Shown piece after piece: positions 16,269 to 25,806 of a DNA stretch of 64,000 bases. A program made the translations under genes and the position numbers. Position 1 is the stretch's first letter; every line of letters starts with the position of its first letter. The notes beneath the pieces were generated by a model, which saw nothing but the letters and a program-made list of their open reading frames with translations, was not told the origin of the DNA and did not search any database. This stretch comes from Gemmobacter fulvus (GTDB lineage: Bacteria > Pseudomonadota > Alphaproteobacteria > Rhodobacterales > Rhodobacteraceae), in contig NZ_CP076365.1 in the NCBI RefSeq assembly GCF_018798885.1, forward strand, positions 124,001-188,000, given 5' to 3'.

Positions 16269-18739
16269 AGATGTTCCGCGCCCTTTTGTCCGGCATCTTC
16301 GAAGATCCCGACTGGAGCGAGGATGCGCCTGACGCTCTCGCGGAAGATGTCATCTCCGACCTGCTGCCATGGCGCGTTTACGAGCCGGATACCCAGCTTT
16401 TCGTGAACATCGACAGCACCGGCTTCATGCTGGAGATCGTGCCGCACAGCTCTGATGAAAACATCGCGGAATCGGTGACCGCCGTCATCCAGTCCCGGGC
16501 ACCGGCGAATACCACGATCCAGTTTCTCAACTGGACCAGCCATGACATTGACAGGCCATTGGTCAACTGGGCCCAGCATCGCTTCCGGCATGGCGAGTTG
16601 GTCAGTGAAATGGCGCATTGGCGGATGGAACATCTGCGCAAGGCGCGGTTTGGCACAGATCACCCGATCAAGGCCATTCCGCATGTGCGCCGGGTTTTTG
16701 TCATCGTCTGGATCGATGGCCACCCCGGCTTGTCCGCGCTGAAGGAGCTGCTGGAGTTTCGCAGGGCCCTGCTGCCTGCCTTTGGCCACATCGACCGCGT
16801 GCGCATTCTCGGGCCGCAGGACTTCCTGAAGGTGATGGCCGAGGTGCTTTACTGTGGCACCCAGCACTGGCCGGAATATGTCGATGATCAATGGATCAAC
16901 CAGCAACTGCCGGGCGCAGGTTTTCTCGTGCGGCGGGCTTCTCTGGGCCTGATGGGAGAGCCCGAGCTTTCTGTCGCCTCTGCGACGGTGACGCGGTTCC
17001 CGAAGGAATGGCATTTTCACATTGGAGCCGCGCTGAATGGGGTGCCGGACAATCCTGCGCATCGCCCTGCCGGTCCGGTGCTGACCAGTTTCACCCTGAG
17101 GGTCAAACCCAAGGACAAGGCCCTGGCCTTCCTGAACCGCGCCCGGGCTGGGCTTATGCACACGGCCAGCACGGATTTTGCCAAATTCGCGGTCGGGCTT
17201 GGCGAAAAACGTCAGGAATTCGATCAGCTCGCGCAGGCCGTCGAGGCCAATGAAAAGCTGATGGAGGGTGTGTTCATCATCAACGCCTATGCCCGCGGCG
17301 GCGATGACGAAGCAAAATTTGCACTGGCCGAACTGTCAAAGATCTATCGCTTCGCAGACCTGACGCTGGGCGATGATACCTATCTCCAGCTGCCACTGTT
17401 TCTGTCCTCTTTGCCTTTTACCACAACCGGCAACCGGATGAACGATCTGCGCAAGCTCCAGAGAATGCGCCTCGTCAAATCAGAGGCCGCGGTCGGCTTC
17501 GCGCCCCTGCACGGCGAATGGACAGGGGTGGGCGATGGCAAGGGCGTGCTGCTCATCGGCCGTCAGGGCGGGGTGTTCGATTGGGACAATTTCCGCTCGA
17601 CCGGCAACTTCAATGTGGCTGTTGTCGGCAAGTCCGGCGCAGGCAAATCAGTGTTCATGCAGGAACTGGTCACCTCGATCTACGCGCGCGGGGGCATGGT
17701 CGTGGTGATTGATGATGGCTATTCATTCCGCAACACAGTCGAGATTTTCGGTGGCGACTTTGTCGACTTTGATGCCGAAAGCGCGATCGGCCTCAATCCT
17801 TTTTCCATGCTGTCTGAAGAGGCGATGCAGGCCCCGGATTACCGGGCAGATGCCATTGAGCTTCTGACCCGGATCATCGCTTCGATGGGGTCCCTTGGGC
17901 GCACCAGTATTGGCCGCGTGCAGGATCTGGAGGAAGGCTTCATTGCGCGGGCGGTCGAACATGTCTGGGAGACCAGAGGCCGGGCGGGTGAGGTCGATGA
18001 TGTGATCGTCTTGCTGCAACAGGAAGCCGGAGATCCCCGCATTGCCGACATGCTTTCGAAGCTGTCGGCATTCAGCAAGGAAGGTGTCTATGGCACCTAT
18101 TTCTCTGGGCAGGCCACAATCGGCCTCACCGCATCCTTTACGGTTTTCGAGCTCTCGAAGATCAAGAGCCAGCGTGTCCTGCAGGATGTGGTGCTCCAGA
18201 TCATCATGTTTCTGTCGTCAGAAATGATGTACAAAACCGACCGCGAAATCCCGGTCGGCCTTGTGATCGACGAGGCCTGGGATCTGCTCAAGACCGAGGC
18301 CACGGCCCGCTTCATCGAAGGCCTTGTCCGCCGCGCCCGGAAATACAATGGCGCGCTGATCACAGGCACCCAGAGCTTCAATGACTATTACGACAATCCG
18401 GCGGCCCGGGTCTGCCTTGAAAACAGTGACTGGACTGTGGTCATGGCCCAGAAACCGGAGACGCTCGATTTGCTGGCATCGGACAAGCGCCTTGCTGTGG
18501 GATCATCTCTTCTTTCGCAATTGAAGAGCATCACCTCGGTGCGGGGTCTGTTTTCAGAAATGGCCGTGAAGGGCCCCGATGGCTGGATCTTCGGTCGGCT
18601 CCTGCTCGATCCCTTCTCTCTCACAATGTTCAGTTCCACCGGCGAGACGGTGGAGCGCATCCGCAGAATGAAAGCCATGGGCGGCATGACGACCGCCCAG
18701 GCCATCCGGCACATTGCCATGCAGGGAGATGGGCGATGA
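16265..18739 (+). CDS. traC: TraC, pilus assembly ATPase
   Basis: 824 residues from the ATG at 16265 (ATGA overlap with traV). N-terminal TraC_F domain, then a P-loop ATPase of the VirB4/TraG superfamily: Walker A GKSGAGKS at about 455-462 and Walker B VGLVIDEAWD at about 662-671, with a late motif ALITGTQSFND. It is a cytoplasmic, membrane-associated motor for pilus extension. Length matches F TraC (about 800-900). Overlaps traB by four bases. Confidence 0.95.
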   Translation: MKMFRALLSGIFEDPDWSEDAPDALAEDVISDLLPWRVYEPDTQLFVNIDSTGFMLEIVPHSSDENIAESVTAVIQSRAPANTTIQFLNWTSHDIDRPLVNWAQHRFRHGELVSEMAHWRMEHLRKARFGTDHPIKAIPHVRRVFVIVWIDGHPGLSALKELLEFRRALLPAFGHIDRVRILGPQDFLKVMAEVLYCGTQHWPEYVDDQWINQQLPGAGFLVRRASLGLMGEPELSVASATVTRFPKEWHFHIGAALNGVPDNPAHRPAGPVLTSFTLRVKPKDKALAFLNRARAGLMHTASTDFAKFAVGLGEKRQEFDQLAQAVEANEKLMEGVFIINAYARGGDDEAKFALAELSKIYRFADLTLGDDTYLQLPLFLSSLPFTTTGNRMNDLRKLQRMRLVKSEAAVGFAPLHGEWTGVGDGKGVLLIGRQGGVFDWDNFRSTGNFNVAVVGKSGAGKSVFMQELVTSIYARGGMVVVIDDGYSFRNTVEIFGGDFVDFDAESAIGLNPFSMLSEEAMQAPDYRADAIELLTRIIASMGSLGRTSIGRVQDLEEGFIARAVEHVWETRGRAGEVDDVIVLLQQEAGDPRIADMLSKLSAFSKEGVYGTYFSGQATIGLTASFTVFELSKIKSQRVLQDVVLQIIMFLSSEMMYKTDREIPVGLVIDEAWDLLKTEATARFIEGLVRRARKYNGALITGTQSFNDYYDNPAARVCLENSDWTVVMAQKPETLDLLASDKRLAVGSSLLSQLKSITSVRGLFSEMAVKGPDGWIFGRLLLDPFSLTMFSSTGETVERIRRMKAMGGMTTAQAIRHIAMQGDGR

Positions 18740-20040
18740 GCAACGAACGCAAAAAGGCGCAATGGAAGGTTGTCGGCATTGCGGGCGCCGGTGCCGTCGG
18801 CCTGTTCGGCATCCTCGGCTGGATCATGAACACTTCGCAAGCCGAGCTGACCGGGGCAGGTGGCAGCGGCCCCGCCGTAGATCCGACCATCATTTCGGAT
18901 GTATCCTCCTCCACCAGCCCCGAACTCAGCTGGGTTACGCAAAGCCGACAAGAGATGGAGGGGCTGCGAAAAGATGTCCGCGATCTGACCACCTCGATCA
19001 CGGATCTCAAAACCCATAACGACGGCCAGATTGCGCAGATGCGCCAGGATTTCGAAGAGCAATTCCTGCTGCATCAGCAGAAAATCAATACCTTGGCCGG
19101 TACAGCTCAGACACCGGGTGAAGCTGGTGCGCCCGACACCGGAACCGACTTCATCGCCAGTCTCGCACCGGGAGCGATGCCGGTGCCGGGGCAGGCAGGC
19201 CTGACAGGGCCTCAGGCACAGCTGGCCGTCGCCTCTGGCTTCGGCCAGACCTTTGCCCTGAGCAACCGGGGCAGCGCGAGCGGCGTCAATGCCCCGCCAC
19301 AGGCCGGAACTGCTGAGGCCGGGTCCATTCCGCCCGGTCCGGGCGGAAGTCCTGAGGACGGTGTCACAACTTTCAGCGACGGCGGCAGCGGAAGCCGGGT
19401 CCGCAAGCTCGGCAGCTATGTGCCTGCGGGAAGTTATGCGTCCGCCACGGTGATTGCAGGTGTGGATGCCTCTGCAGGGGTCAAGAGCCAGGAGAATCCG
19501 GTCCCGGTGCTTTTGCGCATTACCGGACCTGTGGTGACGGCATCGAATGGCGCAGGGCCGGGGCGGCGGGTCAATCTGACAGGCTGTACGGTTCTGGGCT
19601 CGGCGGCAGCGGATCTCTCCGCAGAGCGCGTCTATGTCCGCTTGACCACTCTGACATGCGTGAATGGCCGCAATGAGGTTCTCGAGACCCCTGTCGCAGG
19701 GATTGTGGTCGGATCGGGCAAGGCTGGCGTGCGCGGCAAGGTTGTGAGCCGGGAGGGCAGCCTTGTGCGCAACGCCGCAATTGCCGGGGTGCTGCAAGGG
19801 ATCGGCCAGACCGCCTCGGCCTCGGCGCAAGGCGTGACAGGATCCGAAAATCTCGATGGCACAGTGTCGTCCATGGCAGGTGCCGCGGCAGCCGGTGCGG
19901 TCGGCGGCGGTCTTTCCGGCGCCGCCAATACCCTGGCTGAATATTACATTGATCGTGCCGAACAGTATCAGCCGGTCGTCTCCCTCTATGGCGGCACCGA
20001 TGTGGAAGTTGTGTTTCTGGATGGGGTCAATCTGCGATGA
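18736..20040 (+). CDS. traB: TraB, VirB10-like envelope-spanning protein
   Basis: 434 residues. One inner-membrane helix near 12-30, a coiled-coil-prone stretch about 65-120 (RQEMEGLRKDVRDLTTS), a Gly/Pro/Ala-rich spacer, then the VirB10 beta-barrel domain from about 215 (LGSYVPAGSYASATVIAGVD through RVNLTGCTVLG). A disulfide-capable Cys pair lies in that domain. It connects inner and outer membrane parts of the channel. It starts inside the traC stop (ATGA). Confidence 0.92.
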   Translation: MSNERKKAQWKVVGIAGAGAVGLFGILGWIMNTSQAELTGAGGSGPAVDPTIISDVSSSTSPELSWVTQSRQEMEGLRKDVRDLTTSITDLKTHNDGQIAQMRQDFEEQFLLHQQKINTLAGTAQTPGEAGAPDTGTDFIASLAPGAMPVPGQAGLTGPQAQLAVASGFGQTFALSNRGSASGVNAPPQAGTAEAGSIPPGPGGSPEDGVTTFSDGGSGSRVRKLGSYVPAGSYASATVIAGVDASAGVKSQENPVPVLLRITGPVVTASNGAGPGRRVNLTGCTVLGSAAADLSAERVYVRLTTLTCVNGRNEVLETPVAGIVVGSGKAGVRGKVVSREGSLVRNAAIAGVLQGIGQTASASAQGVTGSENLDGTVSSMAGAAAAGAVGGGLSGAANTLAEYYIDRAEQYQPVVSLYGGTDVEVVFLDGVNLR

Positions 20041-20567
20041 ATACGCCCCATGTCGAAGCGGTGCTTGCACAGCTTGTCGCAGCCCTGAAGGCCGATGGCG
20101 CGACTCCGGCAGAGGTGCCGCCTTTGGCACCTATAGCGGAACCAGCCCGTGCCGAGACCGAACCCGTCCTGGCACCGACGCCGGAGCCAATGGCCCGCGG
20201 CGGTTTGATGGAAATGACCAAACTTGCCACAACCGGCATCGCTGCGGTGTTTGCCACGCTTCTGATCGTCTCTGCCACCAGCCCGAAGGCGATCGACAAG
20301 GCCCCGCGGATTCTGGTGATCGATGCCAATGTTGCCATGGCGAGATATATCGAACGCCCGGACGTGAGCGCTTTGGATGAGGCTGCCTTTGCCGAGGCGG
20401 TGAAAGCCTATCACGGTGCTCTGGAAGCCGAAATGCAGGCGCTGACAGCTTCCGGCCGGGTGATCCTGCTTTCGGCGGATGTGGTGCTGGCAGGTGACGC
20501 CCCGGATGTGACGGATCGTCTTGTCACAGCAGCACTGGCGAGGGTGAGCCCCGGGGGGCTGCAATGA
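20037..20567 (+). CDS. trbI: F-type TrbI-like inner-membrane protein
   Basis: 176 residues. A proline-rich cytoplasmic N-terminus (about 25-52) precedes one membrane helix (about 62-80, LATTGIAAVFATLLIVSAT) and a periplasmic domain with RILVIDANVAMARYIE and VILLSADVVLAGDAPDVTD, the latter typical of F TrbI. TrbI affects pilus retraction. Size is somewhat larger than F TrbI (128). Overlaps both neighbours by four bases. Confidence 0.75.
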   Translation: MNTPHVEAVLAQLVAALKADGATPAEVPPLAPIAEPARAETEPVLAPTPEPMARGGLMEMTKLATTGIAAVFATLLIVSATSPKAIDKAPRILVIDANVAMARYIERPDVSALDEAAFAEAVKAYHGALEAEMQALTASGRVILLSADVVLAGDAPDVTDRLVTAALARVSPGGLQ

Positions 20568-21091
20568 TACTGCGCCCGATCCTGCGTTGGGGTTTCGTTA
20601 CCACCGGATCTGTGGTGGCGATCCTTGGCTATTTGGGGCTCGCAAATCTTCAGCTGACCCTCAATGGCTCGGACTCTCTTCCTGATACCGCCTATGTGCA
20701 GTGGCGTTGGCCTGACACGATCTGGAAAGGCGCGATTGTGGCGGTTCCGCCGCCTGCGGTTTTCGGGGATCGTTTGTCAGGGGCCTCTGTTGTCAAGCGC
20801 GTCGCTGGCCTGCCCGGCGATGTGATCCAGCATAACGACGGCAAGGTCTGCGTGCTGCCCGAGTGTTTCGCCCCTGAAATGCGCGAGGGCAAACCCTTCG
20901 CTCCGCTTCTGCAGGAGGGGGTCATTCCTGAGGGCAGGATCGCAATCTTCGGCGATGCGCCGGACAGTTTTGACAGCCGCTATGCAAGCTTCGGCCTGAT
21001 CCCGATGGATCAGGTCGAGGCGGTTGGCGTGGCCCTCGACGGGTTTCCCCATTGGACAAGGATCGCCGCATGGCTTGGCACGGCGCGCTGA
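20564..21091 (+). CDS. Conjugation-associated S26 signal peptidase
   Basis: 175 residues, one N-terminal membrane helix. Catalytic dyad visible: Ser38 in GSDSLPDTAY and Lys78 in VVKRVAGLPGD. The family is the TraF(RP4)/TrhF-type S26 peptidase, which processes pilin or other transfer proteins. In F-type clusters of this layout it sits between trbI and traW, as here. Not to be confused with the F-type TraF at 25799. Confidence 0.88.
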   Translation: MILRPILRWGFVTTGSVVAILGYLGLANLQLTLNGSDSLPDTAYVQWRWPDTIWKGAIVAVPPPAVFGDRLSGASVVKRVAGLPGDVIQHNDGKVCVLPECFAPEMREGKPFAPLLQEGVIPEGRIAIFGDAPDSFDSRYASFGLIPMDQVEAVGVALDGFPHWTRIAAWLGTAR

Positions 21092-21711
21092 TGGCATCCA
21101 CCCTTGGGGTGGCAATGGTCGTGTCCCCCTGCGTCCAGGCCCGGGATCTGGGGAATTATGGCGAGGTGTTCGCGGTGACCGAGCCTGATTTCCTGGCCGA
21201 AATCATGGCGCGGCTGAAGGCGATGGAAGCTGACGGCGGCCTCGCCAAAATGGAACGCGACATGCAGGACCGGACCCGCTCTTATGCGATGCGGCCCCGG
21301 TCGGCCGGGGCCTTGCCCCGCGCAGAGGTAAATCGTGCCTTTGACATCGACCTGACCATCCAGGTGGATCGGGATCTGGCCGATCACAAGGGGCAGGTTT
21401 TTGCGCCCGCAGGCACGGTGGTCAATCCGCTGGCCTATTCGCACTTCCGCAAGACCATCCTCTTCATCGACGGCGATGACCCGGAACAGGTCGAATGGGC
21501 TGTGGCGCAGGGTACCGAGCTCGACAGCCTGATCGTGCTGATCAAGGGCGCCCCGTTGGAACTGATGCGCAAACATGGCCGCCGCTTCTGGTTCGACCAG
21601 GACGGGGTGATGACCGGTCGTTTCCAGATCGCACGCCTGCCATCCCGTGTCTTCAGAATGGATCCGGTGATGCGCGTTGAAGAGGTCGCCCTGCAGAAAG
21701 GAAAGCGCTGA
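21070..21711 (+). CDS. traW: TraW, pilus assembly protein
   Basis: 213 residues from the ATG at 21070 (AAGGA seven bases upstream), overlapping the end of the peptidase gene; an ATG at 21091 is an alternative. A signal peptide ends at VQA, then ARDLGNYGEVFAVTEPD, the usual mature start of TraW. Later motifs: DHKGQVFAPAGTVVNPL and LFIDGDDPEQVEWA. A periplasmic protein that works with TraU and TrbC. Confident from several family motifs. Confidence 0.9.
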   Translation: MAWHGALMASTLGVAMVVSPCVQARDLGNYGEVFAVTEPDFLAEIMARLKAMEADGGLAKMERDMQDRTRSYAMRPRSAGALPRAEVNRAFDIDLTIQVDRDLADHKGQVFAPAGTVVNPLAYSHFRKTILFIDGDDPEQVEWAVAQGTELDSLIVLIKGAPLELMRKHGRRFWFDQDGVMTGRFQIARLPSRVFRMDPVMRVEEVALQKGKR

Positions 21712-21869
21712 TGTATAGTTGGGAGTTTTCGGAACGATACCCGGTCCTGACGGACAAGCAGGCTGATCGCATTGTCGTGGCGCATGGCTTCACACCGCAA
21801 GCGGTCAAAGCCGAATTGGGCGCTGCTTATACGAAGTGCGAAACACTTCTGGCATGGCTGGGGTATTGA
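21711..21869 (+). CDS. Unknown 52-residue protein between traW and traU
   Basis: The ATG overlaps the traW stop (TGATG) and the TGA is three bases before the traU ATG, so it fills the gap exactly. The predicted protein (MYSWEFSERYPVLTDKQ...) is soluble and helical, with FTPQAVKAELG reading like a small helix-turn-helix-type unit. Not part of F. Tight packing argues that it is translated; function unknown. Confidence 0.55.
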   Translation: MYSWEFSERYPVLTDKQADRIVVAHGFTPQAVKAELGAAYTKCETLLAWLGY

Positions 21870-21871
21870 CC

Positions 21872-22867
21872 ATGAAGGGAACTCTTCGGGCCTTTGCGGC
21901 GGGTCTTGCCCTGAGCCTCCTGGCATTCGCGGAACCTGCGATTGCCAAATGCAATGCCAAGTTCCTCAACCCCATCACCGAGGTCTGCTGGGACTGTATC
22001 TTCCCGATTTCCATCGGCTCGCTCAAACTGATCGGTGGGCGGCCCGATACCGACAATCCGGGCTTCCCGCTATGTGCCTGTCCGGGGATCCCGCCGCGGA
22101 TCGGGATTGCAATCGGGCTTTGGGAGCCTGCGCGCCTGACAGATGTCGCCAACGAGGCAGGCTGCTTTGTGAACATGGGCTTCGATCTCGACATGGGATT
22201 GCTGTCGGTCGGCAAGAGCTCAGTCATGACCGATGATACCGGCGCGCAGGGATCCAAATGGCAGGCCCACTATTATTACTATCCGCTGATCAGCTGGCTC
22301 GGCACGGTCATTGACGGGCTCTGCCTCGAAACCACGGCATTCGATGTGGCCTATATGTCGGAGTTTGATCCGCTCTGGCAGGATCCGGAACTGAACACGC
22401 TGCTCAATCCCGAAGCCGTCCTGTTCTCGAATCCGGTCGCTCAGGCTGCTTGCGCGGCAGATTGTGTGGCCTCTTCCTCCGGCACCCTTGGGAATGAACG
22501 GCTGTTCTGGTGCAATGGCTGTCAGGGGTCTCTCTATCCGATGACCGGCGATGCCAACCAGCATTACGGCGGTATTCAGGCAAGTCAGACCGTCTCGGCC
22601 AAGTTGCTGGCCCGCATGCACCGTCTGGGTCTGGCCCGCAAGACCTCCGGCAGCGGATCGCTTTGTCATAGTCAGGTCGCACCGATCATTCCCAAAGGCC
22701 AGTACCGGTTCCAGGTCACCCGACCGAAGGCCAAGACCTCGGGACGGTATGCCTGCGGCCCGGTCGGCTTCTCCACCCAATTTGTCGATAGCGGCCGCGA
22801 GTACCCGTTCAAGGGCGAGAGCTTCGGCTGGCTCACCTGGAGGAAACGCAATTGCTGCGCACTCTGA
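21872..22867 (+). CDS. traU: TraU, mating-pair assembly protein
   Basis: 331 residues from the ATG at 21872. Signal peptide ending at AIA, then a cysteine-rich periplasmic protein: CWDCIFPISIGSLKL, LCACPGIPPRIG, CNGCQGSLYPM. These are strong TraU family signatures. The number of cysteines suggests disulfide bonds made by the thiol proteins encoded downstream. Its end overlaps the trbC start by 16 bases. Confidence 0.95.
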   Translation: MKGTLRAFAAGLALSLLAFAEPAIAKCNAKFLNPITEVCWDCIFPISIGSLKLIGGRPDTDNPGFPLCACPGIPPRIGIAIGLWEPARLTDVANEAGCFVNMGFDLDMGLLSVGKSSVMTDDTGAQGSKWQAHYYYYPLISWLGTVIDGLCLETTAFDVAYMSEFDPLWQDPELNTLLNPEAVLFSNPVAQAACAADCVASSSGTLGNERLFWCNGCQGSLYPMTGDANQHYGGIQASQTVSAKLLARMHRLGLARKTSGSGSLCHSQVAPIIPKGQYRFQVTRPKAKTSGRYACGPVGFSTQFVDSGREYPFKGESFGWLTWRKRNCCAL

Positions 22868-23622
22868 TTTCTACCTGCCTGACCGCCTGCACCCTTGGCC
22901 TCCCCGCTCTGGCAGAGGCTCAGGATACCGATCAGGCGCCCCGGTTTGCGCCAGGGGCCCTTGGCCCTGTCGGTGTCGATGTCGAGATCCTGCGGCAGCA
23001 AAGTCTGCGCGATGCGGAAACGCTGCGCGGGACGCTGGAAACGCAAGATCCGGCAGACCTTTCGGCCATGAGCCCCGGCATCGAGGCCTTGCAGGATCAG
23101 GCCATGAATGATCCCCGCATCCGGGCACTGCTTGGGGTGGATGATCCAGCCCGCATGTCCGGATCCGTGCGCCCGGATCATTCGGCGGCAAAAGTTCTGG
23201 TTTTTGCAAGCTTCGGAATGCCCGATGCCTCCCTCCGGCAAGTGATGCAGGATGCAGAGCGCTATCAGGGACAGGTCGTCTTCCGGGGTTTTGTGGGCAA
23301 CTCCGTGTTCGAGACGGAAGCCGCCCTGACACGGGTATTCGGCAAGCTGGAGACCGCAACTGCCTTTGCCATCGATCCGACGCTGTTCACCCGGTTCAAT
23401 GTGCATGCCGTTCCGGTTTATGTGGTGCTGAACGGGCCGCTCGATGTCTGTGAGACACCCGGCTGTGTCGGCGATGTGGTGCCGCCGCATGACCGGATCT
23501 CGGGGAACATCACCCTCGATGCGGCCTTGTCAATCGCAGCCCATGGGCGCGGTGACGCCGGGCAGGTTGCCAAGTCTTTGCTGGCGGCCGCGCCGCAGAC
23601 CCCGGAAGGCGGTCAGCCATGA
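22852..23622 (+). CDS. trbC: F-type TrbC, pilus assembly protein
   Basis: 256 residues from a TTG at 22852 with a strong GGAGG seven bases upstream, inside the traU 3' end. Signal peptide ending near AEA. The TrbC_Ftype domain is seen in KVLVFASFGMPDASLRQVM, GFVGNS and NVHAVPVYVV. It is a periplasmic protein that partners TraW. Slightly longer than F TrbC. Overlaps traN by four bases. Confidence 0.9.
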   Translation: MLRTLISTCLTACTLGLPALAEAQDTDQAPRFAPGALGPVGVDVEILRQQSLRDAETLRGTLETQDPADLSAMSPGIEALQDQAMNDPRIRALLGVDDPARMSGSVRPDHSAAKVLVFASFGMPDASLRQVMQDAERYQGQVVFRGFVGNSVFETEAALTRVFGKLETATAFAIDPTLFTRFNVHAVPVYVVLNGPLDVCETPGCVGDVVPPHDRISGNITLDAALSIAAHGRGDAGQVAKSLLAAAPQTPEGGQP

Positions 23623-25382
23623 CGCGGACCTGTGTTCTGTGCCTTCTTCTGATGATCCTGCCCGGATTTGCACCGGCTCAGACGGCCATGGAAAAGGCGG
23701 CCGGGCAGGGACGTGCGATGGCCGAAGACCTGCTGGTACAACCGGGCAGTTCCCTTCTGACCGGCGACAAGATCGGCGAAGTCGTGACACCTTACCGCAC
23801 CGATACGCCTTCCGAGGCAGGGATCTCCAGTGCGGCCATTGAAGATGAGGCTGCGAGGCGTGCGGCAGGCAGTTCGGTCGAGGGGCGTGCCAATCAGGCC
23901 GTTGTGCAATCCAGCAGTCTCAACCCACGGAGGGAGATGACGGCGTCAGACCCGTCCATCACCCGTGCGGATCAGCTGGAGGGTGAAGCCAATGCCACGG
24001 CTGGCTCTCTTTTTTCTGTCACAGGCTCCGACAACCCGGTCTGCACTTTGCAAGGCATTGGCAACGCCGGGAAAGTCGAGCGCAATTGCGAGCGGGTCGT
24101 CTCTATCGACGAATACATGTGCCGCAAGGTACTGAATGTAACGGTAGAGCGCGACACGACCTATCAATGCGACATTACACGCAATACCTACGGTACCGAG
24201 CTGTCAAATGCGTGTTCAACCCTCGCAAGCCAGAGTGCCTGCACGGAAACCAGCTCAAGCTGCCTCAATCTCGTTGACGGGAACTGCCTTTCTGCCCGCA
24301 AGACCTATGTCTGCACCAATGTCAGCGGGGCGCAGGGTGGCGCTGTCGAGATCAGAACCTCGTCTCCGCGCATCCGGGGCAAAACCGAGGAAACCTGTGA
24401 TCCCGGCATGGCGGGAGGAAGCTGTGCGCGCAGCGATGAGGTCTGTACAGCCGGGCCTTCGACCCGCGTGATAAATGGTGTGCCGGTGACGCGTGACTGC
24501 TGGGCATGGGAGCAACCGGTCGCATGCGAGGCGGAAGGATTGAACAGCGATTGTGCTGTCCTCGCAAATGATCCGTCCTGCACCCGGATCAAGGAAGAAT
24601 GCATCCTGACCACGGAAGACGGATCCTGCCTGCAATATGAGGATCGTTATCGTTGCGAGGGCACGCCGGGGCAGGCGGGCGGTAGCGGATCGTGCAAGAA
24701 GATGACGGTCTGTGCGGGCGGATATTGCGAAGAGGTGACACCGGAACCTGCCAATACGGATTTCGGGCAAAGTTCCGCATGGCTCGGGGTCCTCGACGAG
24801 ATGGCCAAGGATGCCGAAAAGAACCTCGAAACCCAGGATCTGCGGGTTTTCGACGGTATGGGGCAGGGTTGCCGCGTCGGGGCTCTTGGGGTGCTGAACT
24901 GCTGCAAGGACAGTGGCTGGGGCAATGGCATCATCGGCCAGTGCACCGAGGAGGAATTTGCCCTGATGGACCGCATGGACGCGGAATCCGTCCATTACAT
25001 CGGCACCTATTGCTCAAAACGTCTGTTTGTCTGCGTGCAGAAGAAGCGCGTCTACTGCGCCTTCAACTCCAAACTCGCGCGTGTCTTCGTTGAACAATTC
25101 CGCAACATCAGCGGCAAGACCTGGGGCACACCGAAAACGCAATACACGCCGATCTTTGGCGACTGCCCGGAATGCGATCATGGGACAAAGAAAATCATTG
25201 GCTGGGAGCCAGTGGAGGGCACAGGCCCGCAATGCCAGGGCATCACCATCGAAGAAATGGAAGAGGTGGATATGGAGGATATCGATCTCTCCGAGGCTTT
25301 TGCGGACTTTGTGGAGGGTGCGAACATCCCGGCCATGAGCACGATCCGCAATGTCCTGACCTCGCGTCTCGGCGGCAACTGA
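23619..25382 (+). CDS. traN: TraN, outer-membrane mating-pair stabilisation protein
   Basis: 587 residues with a signal peptide ending at APAQ. The body is exceptionally cysteine-rich, with many spaced C-x(4-12)-C pairs from about 130 to 480 (CERVVSIDEYMCRK, CCKDSGWGNG), then CSKRLFVCVQKKRVYC and a conserved C-terminal block (FNSKLARVFVEQFR, FGDCPECD). This is the TraN adhesin, which contacts the recipient surface. Length close to F TraN (602). It follows trbC as in F. Confidence 0.95.
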   Translation: MTRTCVLCLLLMILPGFAPAQTAMEKAAGQGRAMAEDLLVQPGSSLLTGDKIGEVVTPYRTDTPSEAGISSAAIEDEAARRAAGSSVEGRANQAVVQSSSLNPRREMTASDPSITRADQLEGEANATAGSLFSVTGSDNPVCTLQGIGNAGKVERNCERVVSIDEYMCRKVLNVTVERDTTYQCDITRNTYGTELSNACSTLASQSACTETSSSCLNLVDGNCLSARKTYVCTNVSGAQGGAVEIRTSSPRIRGKTEETCDPGMAGGSCARSDEVCTAGPSTRVINGVPVTRDCWAWEQPVACEAEGLNSDCAVLANDPSCTRIKEECILTTEDGSCLQYEDRYRCEGTPGQAGGSGSCKKMTVCAGGYCEEVTPEPANTDFGQSSAWLGVLDEMAKDAEKNLETQDLRVFDGMGQGCRVGALGVLNCCKDSGWGNGIIGQCTEEEFALMDRMDAESVHYIGTYCSKRLFVCVQKKRVYCAFNSKLARVFVEQFRNISGKTWGTPKTQYTPIFGDCPECDHGTKKIIGWEPVEGTGPQCQGITIEEMEEVDMEDIDLSEAFADFVEGANIPAMSTIRNVLTSRLGGN

Positions 25383-25395
25383 GCAGGAGGTGGAC

Positions 25396-25806
25396 ATGGT
25401 TCGCAGAGATTTTCTTGCCTTAAGTTCGGCATCCGCGCTCTGTCTGGGGCTCGCCGGGCCAACAGCCGCGCAGGATCATCCGCGCATTGCCCTGATCTTT
25501 GTCGGTGCGAGCTGGTGCCCTGTTTGTCATGCGGCTGCCCGTGTGCTTGCACCGGCGGCAGAACGGTCCGGGCTGGAAATTCTGGTCGCATCGCAGGATG
25601 GCAAACCTGTCCCGCCATGGCGAAACTTTGTCGATGCCCGCGCCCATCCCATCGCGGCCGAGGTCAAGGCTTTGCCGACATTGCTGTTTGTCGATCTTGT
25701 TGAAGGCCGGATCATTGCCCGGCTCGAAGGGTTCGGGGAACCGCGACAATATCTCGGCAATATCCGCCGGACCCTCGCAAGCATCGTCGAGGCGGGCCAT
25801 GGCTGA
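25396..25806 (+). CDS. Thioredoxin-fold thiol protein with Tat-like signal (TrbB/DsbC role)
   Basis: 136 residues from the ATG at 25396 (AGGAGG five bases upstream). N-terminus MVRRDFLALSSASALCLG has a twin-arginine motif, so export may be via Tat. The thioredoxin active site is WCPVC (Cys41, Cys44) with a cis-Pro region KALPTLLFVD. In F, TrbB is a disulfide isomerase for the Cys-rich Tra proteins; this protein fits that role, next to traN. Overlaps traF by eight bases. Confidence 0.8.
   Translation: MVRRDFLALSSASALCLGLAGPTAAQDHPRIALIFVGASWCPVCHAAARVLAPAAERSGLEILVASQDGKPVPPWRNFVDARAHPIAAEVKALPTLLFVDLVEGRIIARLEGFGEPRQYLGNIRRTLASIVEAGHG

Noticed and set aside
18388-20130. A 580-codon minus-strand open frame across traC and traB
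   Set aside because: Antisense to two tra genes with clear motifs; no recognisable protein features.
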